Shown in pieces: positions 57,874-64,000 of a stretch of 64,000 nucleotides of DNA. The DNA comes from Eleusine coracana subsp. coracana (taxonomy: Eukaryota > Streptophyta > Magnoliopsida > Poales > Poaceae): NCBI GenBank assembly GCA_032690845.1, contig CM064420.1, positions 11,040,001 to 11,104,000 of the forward strand. Direction: 5' to 3'. Every line of letters begins with the position of its first letter. Position 1 is the first letter of the stretch. The position numbers were made by a program, and so were the translations under genes. Under the pieces are notes generated by a model. That model saw only the letters and a program-made list of their open reading frames with translations. It was not told the DNA's origin and did not search any database.

Positions 57874-60660
57874 CCGATTTTTTTATTTAGTAATAAATAA
57901 ACCCATAATTTTATTAATAATAAATGAGAATAAAAAATTATCAAACTAGTAAGGACGCTGAATTTAACCGCGTCCTGGATAGACCGTTCACTATAACTGC
58001 GTCCAGCCTCGGACGCTATGCGGAACAACGTCCTTGCCTGGTTCTAGATCGAGCCGGACCACGTTTTTAGCCAGGCCTCCACCCCCACAACATCGTCCAA
58101 GGTCAGTAGCCGCCGCCGCTGTTCTCTTGCTTCTTATCTCCGCCGCCGTTCACTTGCTGCCGTTCGTCGCTTCCAGCCGCCATCGCAACTGACGCGGCAG
58201 CCACTCCGATCTGTGCCCTTCGATTTCTTCAGAGTGAGAACTGATTCAAGGTATTCCTGCTAGCACTTCTTTGCATTTGAGATAGATGGTTAAGTCCTGA
58301 TTGAGGAATCGATGCAGGTGGGCAAATGGGTAGCAGCGATCGGTTCAGTGATTTGTTATGGATGCCTCACAGCCAGCACAAGGTGTCAATAATTTCTGAA
58401 AATGTAAGCTTCCATCCTAATTAATTTCGTTCAATGATCTGGCCTATTTTTCACTTCTGATTAATTGCAATATTATATGGTGCAGCCCAATAACTTTATG
58501 AATATTCGCCATCATCGTGTTGGCATTCCTTATCATCCACTGTGCCGGTCAGGACTTGAGAATCTTGGGTTCTATCAACTAGTAAGAATGAAGAAAATCA
58601 ATATTGATAAATATTTGATATCAGCATTGGTGGAGCGATGGCGGCCTGAGACAAATAGCTTTCACCTACCACTTGGCGAGATGACAGTAACGATGCAAGA
58701 TGTGAATTGCTTGTGGGGTTTCCCAATCCATGGTGAACCGCTTATAGGACAATCTGACAGGAACTGGAGCGAATCAATTGAGAGATTCCTTGGAATTCCC
58801 TTGGACGAACAACATATGACGAAAAAGAAAAGAAAAAAGGAGGATGGCATAGATGTAGTTAGCTACTCACAATACTCTATTAATTTGAGTAAGCTGCGTA
58901 ATCGTTTCCGTGAGATGCCACAAAATCCATCGCAGCGAGAGATTAATTGGCATACTCGAGCACTAGTTTTAAAGATTATTGGATCAATAGTTTTTACTGA
59001 TACATCTGGAGATGGAGTGCCAGCTATGTATCTCCAATTTATAGAAAATTTAGGGCAACCAACAACATACAACTGGGGAGGAGCTGTACTTTTCATGTTA
59101 TATAGGCAATTGATTATGGGTGCTGATAGGGCAAGATCAGAAATAACGGGCCCTTTATTGCTACTGCAATTATGGTCTTGGTCTTGCCACTTGGTCGTCC
59201 GGTAAATATTGTTCAGAAGACTAACCAAAGCAGGGAGGAATATGATGAGGTAGACTTAAGCTATTCTCCTATTTTTGGAGCAAAATGGTGTGCTGCACAT
59301 CATTTTTTTTGTTCCTCGTAACTCTGGTCAGTATTTTATTTTATTGGAGTTATAATTATTTGTCTTACTAGCTAGTTATTATTAGTTTAGAATAAAAATT
59401 AATATGTACCCTTGAATTCCTTATCTTCTCATACAAAGCATTCAGGTACTGAATATTATCGGAACCAAATTGATTTGATTCGAGAAGGCACAGTGAACTG
59501 GCAACCATATGATGAATTTATAGAGCAAGCGTCAACCCTAGTTCATGATAATCGTGCTTGGTGGTTTGCCAGAGTGCCGCTCTTTCATTTCTGGATTGTT
59601 GAGTTTCACTATCCTGACAGGGTAATGCGTCAATTTGGACTACGACAAACCATTCCACCTTGTGCACCACATAGAGAGGATGAGGTTCGTAAATTGCAAA
59701 AAATAAAACACATTGGTGGGAAATCACGTGACTGGGAGAGAGTGCATGCCAAGTACATACAACAGTATAATGATGTAGAAGGTAGAACAGTTCAAGAGGA
59801 TCTTCCTTTTGATCAAACTTGTTTGGTGCATTATAGACAGTGGTTCCAGCAAAATGGCATGTACACCGTGTTTTTCGACTCACGATGTTTGGGAGGCCTT
59901 GAGAACCCCATCCCATATCCTCGTGACAATATGGAATGGACTGGCTACATGCCTAGTGGTCCACCATTAGCTCATATTGTAAGTTGTTATTGATCTCATC
60001 AGTTAGGACAATATATACTAATATTTTCAAGTTGTGAACTTTTACTAATCACTCTATTGAGAAATGCATGGCCTACGTGACATTAAAAATGCAGCCTGGG
60101 GAATCAAATGTGTTGTTACTACAGGTTACAAGAAATTTGGCAAGTATATACTTAATGCATCTGTAGGAAATTTGAGGGATCTGAACTTAGAGCCGCAACT
60201 GCATAATATGCTTAGTGAAGCTGGACTGCCTTCCCAGGTCGAAGATATTCCGTCGGATGATGAAGTTTCTTTGATCACTCACCCACCAAGCCCACCTAGA
60301 GAAACCAAGTTAGAATTGATGGATGATTGGATCAACACTAGAAGAGGTTTCATCAGATACCTGAATGGTACTTCAGTAGCTGGAAGCCAAATACCAACAA
60401 CACAAGATGCAAGTCAAGTGGCACATGGGTCCACTAATGCGGAGGAAGTAGTATTTTCAAATGATTGCTGATGTATTTTCACAAATAGTTTCTGTTGTAA
60501 ACCTGAGGAAGTGATTTTGTTTTTCATAAACCAATGCAAATTTTTGTTACTGGCAGCATAAGAATGAATATAGAGTTCCTAGAAACTTGAAAATTGTATC
60601 CCTCTATCTGAATAAATACAAAGTTCTTTGCATATTGACAAATATGATTCCAGGAGGAAA
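57874..60660 (+). mobile_element. Mutator-like element copy 2, 3' truncated
   Basis: It starts CCGATTTTTTT after TTCGATGTC (57865-57873), at the same LTR position as copy 1 and nearly identical to it. It stops at CCAGGAGGAAAA (60660), 190 bp after the PMD stop codon, where copy 1 continues for about 950 bp more. The next base belongs to LTR position 113 (TTGATAATATGATTAC). There is no right inverted end and no right target duplication. Confidence 0.85.
58326..60471 (+). pseudogene. plant-mobile-domain (PMD) gene, copy 2, further broken
   Basis: It has the same exons as copy 1: exon 1 from 58326 (MGSSDRFSDLLWMPHSQHKV), exon 2 58486-59326, exon 3 59446-59978, and a last coding stretch to 60471. 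A 4-bp deletion near 59180 (LQLWSWSC region) shifts exon 2 in addition to the shared eight-T frameshift. Scattered differences occur (LQDVNC/MQDVNC, GFFDS/VFFDS, NTGRG/NTRRG). It keeps the full 5' leader and the AATAAA at 60611. Confidence 0.75.
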
Positions 60661-63600
60661 ATTGATAATATGATTACAAAGGTGACTCGTAGGTCAAAAG
60701 AAACAAAATTATATTACAACAGAATAAACTAAGCGTTGGCGTCCTTCAGCTCCCACAGGAAGTCGACCAGAAGACCATAGGCCTAGAGCTCTTCTCCATT
60801 GTCTTCATCATTGTACCATCCTTCTCCAGTAGCTAAGCAGCAATGTGGTATATAGCAAGGGTGAGTACGTGTCGTACTCAGCAAGTGGGGGAAAAGATGA
60901 CATGGGGCTAAAGAAAAGGAAGGCTTATATGGGTTTATTGCATCAGCTTTTAATTTGCTAAGCATCCTAATTACTAGGTGGTGTCATCCCAACCATTGAT
61001 CCACAAGGTGTTATCCAAGCCAAGTCCAATCCAATCCAATCATTCCCAACCATTCCAACCCATAACCAACTAATCTTGTGAGGTTCCCAGGCCGCTCTTG
61101 ACTGTGAGCACTGCTATCATGATAGTTTGATACTCTGTAGAGTTTGTAGCACTTTACCCACAAGTCATGATTTCGTCCCCTATTGCTAGGTGCACTAGAG
61201 TCTCCATGTTGCCATGCCGGCCAAGCACTAGCACACTTTGTTAGGTGTGCGGCCAGGAGATCACTACGAGGCTTTTACAAAGGGTTTCCCAGTACATGGT
61301 AGCCACTAAGGTTCCACTCTCGTTCATAAGTGATAGCCCATCAACAAACAGCTCATCACCCCAGAAGCCCCCTCTTGAGCCATTCAGATACAAGGACATT
61401 CCTCTTGACTTCTATTCCCCGCTCCACCAAATACTGCACCGACACTGGGAGAACTCCTAATTAATCAGCCAAGCTGTTCCATAGCAGCTTTGTGATGGCA
61501 CTGTTGTCCTGGGTCATCGCTCCAAGAACCGGTTCCTAGAATCTACAACAAGCATACCACCACCAACCATGTGCCCACGGCACCACATCCATTCCATCTG
61601 GCTTGCATAGATCCCTAAGTCCATGTTGCTAACATAAATTACCATTCCATCCATGAAGTGACATAGTTCATTAATCAAGGTTAATATTAACCCAACATCC
61701 TAGAAGCAACCTAACCATTATCTACCTACAACCAACTAGTTCAAGGCGACAAGGAAAAGGATAAAGCAATACTTGAGAAATCCTAACAATAGGTACCCAT
61801 TCAGTTGACACAAGCATGCATTTCGACAATAAATGTTATAATAGGTACAAGATGCATCAAGGACACTTGCCTGAAAATAGGTGTTGCTGCTCAGGTCTTC
61901 AAGTCATGCTCTTGCGATTCCAGGAACAACCCGTTCTCTAATTAACGTCACGCAGGCACAACATCCACACAATCATATAAAAAAACTAAGAAACATTACA
62001 CCAAACAATAATAAAGTATTTTAAAATCAATCTCAAAAGATATTACGCATTTCTATGATCGCGTGAGCGTAAGAATTATCGAAATCGGAGTTGCGAGTTA
62101 AAAGTTACGAAGGTTTAATGGTATAGTGTTAAAATAGTAAAATTAGAAAATTACTATAGGACAGTATAAATAAATAATATTAATCACTACGATCGCGTTG
62201 GTGCAAGAATTACTTAATTCTGGGTTACGGTTGAAAAGTTATGAAGGTTTGAAGTTTTAAGGCTAAAATAGTAAAAACAGAGAGGTTTAGGGACCTAAAT
62301 GTAATTTTAGAAAAATATAGGCATCAAATTGTAAAATAATAGGGTGAAAGTATAGTTTATGAAAAGTTTAGGGACTAAAAATATAATTTATAATAAGTTC
62401 AGGGACTAAAGTGCAAAAAGACAGGACTAAAATATAATTAAAAATAAGTATAGGGGTGTTTCTACAAAAATACTGGATTAAAATATTAATTTTAGTAATG
62501 TACAGGGGTGTTTCCATTAAATTATAGTGCTAAAATAATTTTTATAAAAAAATCAGGGGCTTAAATATAATTTTCTATAGCTTCTGCACAAAAACAGGGG
62601 CATAAATCTAATTTAATCTAAGCGCAGGGGCCTAAATACAATTAATAAAAGTTTCTGCAGAACGTTTGGCTGAAAATATAATTAAATAAGAGGGCAGGGG
62701 CCTATACGTAAAGTCCTGATATTATCTAGGGATTAATTGAATTAAATTAAAACTAAAAAGGTCGTTGACCGGGTCTATGCTCTGTGGACCGAGAGTTGAC
62801 CTGTGGTCCACGGGTCCACCATGGACCACCGGCGGCGGCGGCCATTAGAGGCGACCGGACCTTACCGAGGTGGCCCGCCGGCGCTCGGGAGGCGGCGGGG
62901 AACCAAGCGGGCGAGGCGGCGGGGTCGGGGGAGCTCACCTGGGAGCTCGCGTGGGCGCGGGGAGGCCGGGAGTGTAGGTGGCGCGACGACACGGCGATGT
63001 GCAGGCGGCGGCGCTTGCGGCGGCGTGGCGACGTGCGGGCGGCGGCAGCAGGGGAGGCCGAAGGGGGCACGGAGCATGTGGGACCCGCCTTTTATAGGCG
63101 CGGTGCCCTAGGTTGCCAGGCACGCATGCCGAGGTGGCGGTGGCGGCGCCCTAGGGTTTCGGGGAGGGAGGCACACGGTCGGGCTGCGCCGAGCGGGCGA
63201 GCGGGGCCGGGTGCGGCTAGGTCGAGCGGGTGCTGGGCTGGGGCGCGCTAGGCCAGGCTGGCCAAGAGGGAGGGGGAAAGGGAGTGGGCCACGCAGGAGC
63301 AACATGCCTATGATTGGAAAAGAGAGGGAGGAGGGGAGTGAGCTGCGGGGAGGGATCTGGCCCATGGCTGAGGCAGGCCGGAAAGAGGGAAGGAGAGGAG
63401 GTGCGGGTGAGCCGGTGGCCCGAGAGGGGGAGGGATTGGCCCAGCTGGGGGAGAGGTTTTCTTCTACTTTTTCTTTTCTAGTTTCTACTAAATTCTATTT
63501 CCTTATTTCTAACTAAAGCAATTTTCGATGTCTAATCGAGTTTCAAATACTTTTTCAACCAAATAAAGCCTAATGCAACTATGGCAGCATGAATGCAACA

Positions 63601-63799
63601 GACATAATAATAATAATAATAATAATATTTTAACCTAAATTGGTTTAATTATTTCTAGAAAATAGTTCTTTTGCCTAAATGAATGTTAATGCTCTAGTTA
63701 TCTAATTAATTTAAATTTAAATTTTAATCAATTACTAAAAATGTTGAAATTTAGTGGAATTGGGTCACAAACCAAAATTTGAAATTTTGGGGTGTGACA
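60661..63799 (-). repeat. third LTR-type stretch of TE-E, with empty Mutator-like target site
   Basis: It begins inside the LTR at about position 113 and runs to the LTR end. At 63524-63532 TTCGATGTC is present once with continuous LTR on both sides, so this stretch never received the Mutator-like element. The GC-rich half gives chance frames only. Confidence 0.8.
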
Positions 63800-63804
63800 T
63801 CCCG
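63800..63804 (+). repeat. target site duplication of TE-E, right copy (TCCCG)
   Basis: It matches CCCCG at 47037-47041 with one C-to-T change. Confidence 0.7.
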
Positions 63805-64000
63805 ATAAGCCCCAATTTACAGCTTCTTCTCCACTAATAGAACCTACTCCTTCAACTCGTTCTAAAAAAAATTGGATTATGTGTAATAAGTTGTTGATAT
63901 TCAACAACTCATAAAAAATAATCACAGAAATCTAAACGTTTATCCATCCATCCATAAGGTAGATCGGCACATACTCCTCCAATGCGAAAGTAATTATGCA
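63800..64000 (-). pseudogene. ndhH: ndhH middle part, continues past the window
   Basis: The minus strand reads HNYFRIGGVCADLPYGWMDK, then a stop near FCDYF, YQQLITHNPIF, a frameshift in a T-run, RVEGVGSISGEEAVNWGLSG, then the TE-E insertion point. It joins 46518-47041 across TE-E. The N-terminal part lies beyond position 64000. Confidence 0.9.

Larger units (their letters stand above)
47042..63799 (-). mobile_element. TE-E: minus-strand LTR retrotransposon with giant LTRs and 964-bp interior
   Basis: It starts TGTCACACCCGGTTCC and ends GGGGTGTGACA, and sits in ndhH. LTR 47042-54013, interior 54014-54977, LTR 54978-63799. On the minus strand AGTGGTATCGGAGC follows the right LTR: a tRNA-Met-type primer site two bases from the LTR end. 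GTTAAGAGGGGTAGTAT precedes the left LTR and is the polypurine tract. Without inserts each LTR is about 3.2 kb. The interior lacks any recognisable gag or pol, so it is a deletion derivative. The stretch before the polypurine tract (AATCTCGGGCCAAGATTC) resembles that of Tekay/Del-type chromoviruses, an assignment made with low certainty. Confidence 0.85.
54978..63799 (-). repeat. TE-E right LTR, rearranged (partial Mutator-like copy plus LTR duplication)
   Basis: It runs TGTCACACCC to GGGGTGTGACA. It consists of LTR 54978-57873, a 3'-truncated Mutator-like copy 57874-60660, then LTR again from 60661. The stretch 60661-about 62300 repeats 55090-about 56740 with only about eight substitutions, mostly C-to-T. 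Minus-strand TATA boxes (TATAAAAG) occur at 57444-57451 and 63089-63096. The end 62300-63799 is an LTR end without a Mutator-like insert. Confidence 0.8.

Noticed and set aside
54978..63799. A tandem gene array of PMD genes
   Set aside because: The copies are parts of one Mutator-like element in LTRs. Flanking sequences and junctions show transposon and LTR structure, not gene-cluster duplication.

Overview
The window reads as nuclear DNA of a grass (Poaceae): a decayed copy of part of the chloroplast genome (a NUPT) split open by nested transposable elements. Grass origin is inferred from the plastid gene order. Going down the + strand it runs trnA - 23S - 4.5S - 5S - trnR - trnN - degenerate ycf1 start - rps15 - ndhF - rpl32 - trnL - ccsA - ndhD - psaC - ndhE - ndhG - ndhI - ndhA - ndhH, with rps15 next to ndhF and only a ycf1 relic. 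Almost every plastid gene carries stops, frameshifts or lost starts, so this is not a working plastome. The species cannot be named from what I can see.

Layout. 1-2452: plastid trnA 3' part and the first two thirds of 23S rDNA. 2453-31465: a 29-kb nested retrotransposon block inserted in the 23S gene with a 5-bp target duplication (GGCGG). 31466-47041: the plastid segment resumes in 23S and continues to ndhH. 47042-63799: a second retrotransposon, on the minus strand, inserted in ndhH (CCCCG/TCCCG duplication). 63800-64000: ndhH resumes and runs off the window.

The 29-kb block is a stack. The outer element (TE-A) is an Athila-like Ty3/gypsy element with 1.8-kb LTRs, a broken gag-protease and no pol. 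Inside it are a Tat/RIRE2-like gypsy element (TE-B, 7029-17808) that has lost its 3' end, and a second Athila-like element (TE-C, 17809-26050) that has lost most of its 5' LTR. TE-B keeps a full gag-pol reading frame, broken only by stop codons, plus an antisense, apparently spliced gene with its own TATA box. TE-C has gag-protease, no pol, and a second Athila ORF-1-like gene with its own promoter-like region. The 3' LTR of TE-A is split by a solo LTR (TE-D) of the same family as the ndhH insertion.

The ndhH insertion (TE-E) has LTRs of about 3.2 kb around an interior of only 964 bp, with a tRNA-Met-type primer site on the minus strand. Its left LTR holds a complete Mutator-like element of 3.74 kb (9-bp target duplication, roughly 80-bp inverted ends, subterminal GGACGC motifs). 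That element carries an intron-containing plant-mobile-domain (PMD) gene and no visible transposase. Its right LTR holds a second copy of the same Mutator-like element, cut off just after the PMD gene and joined by microhomology to a repeated stretch of LTR. An uninterrupted empty target site lies 2.9 kb further on. This looks like a copy-and-template-switch rearrangement and is the most unusual structure in the window.
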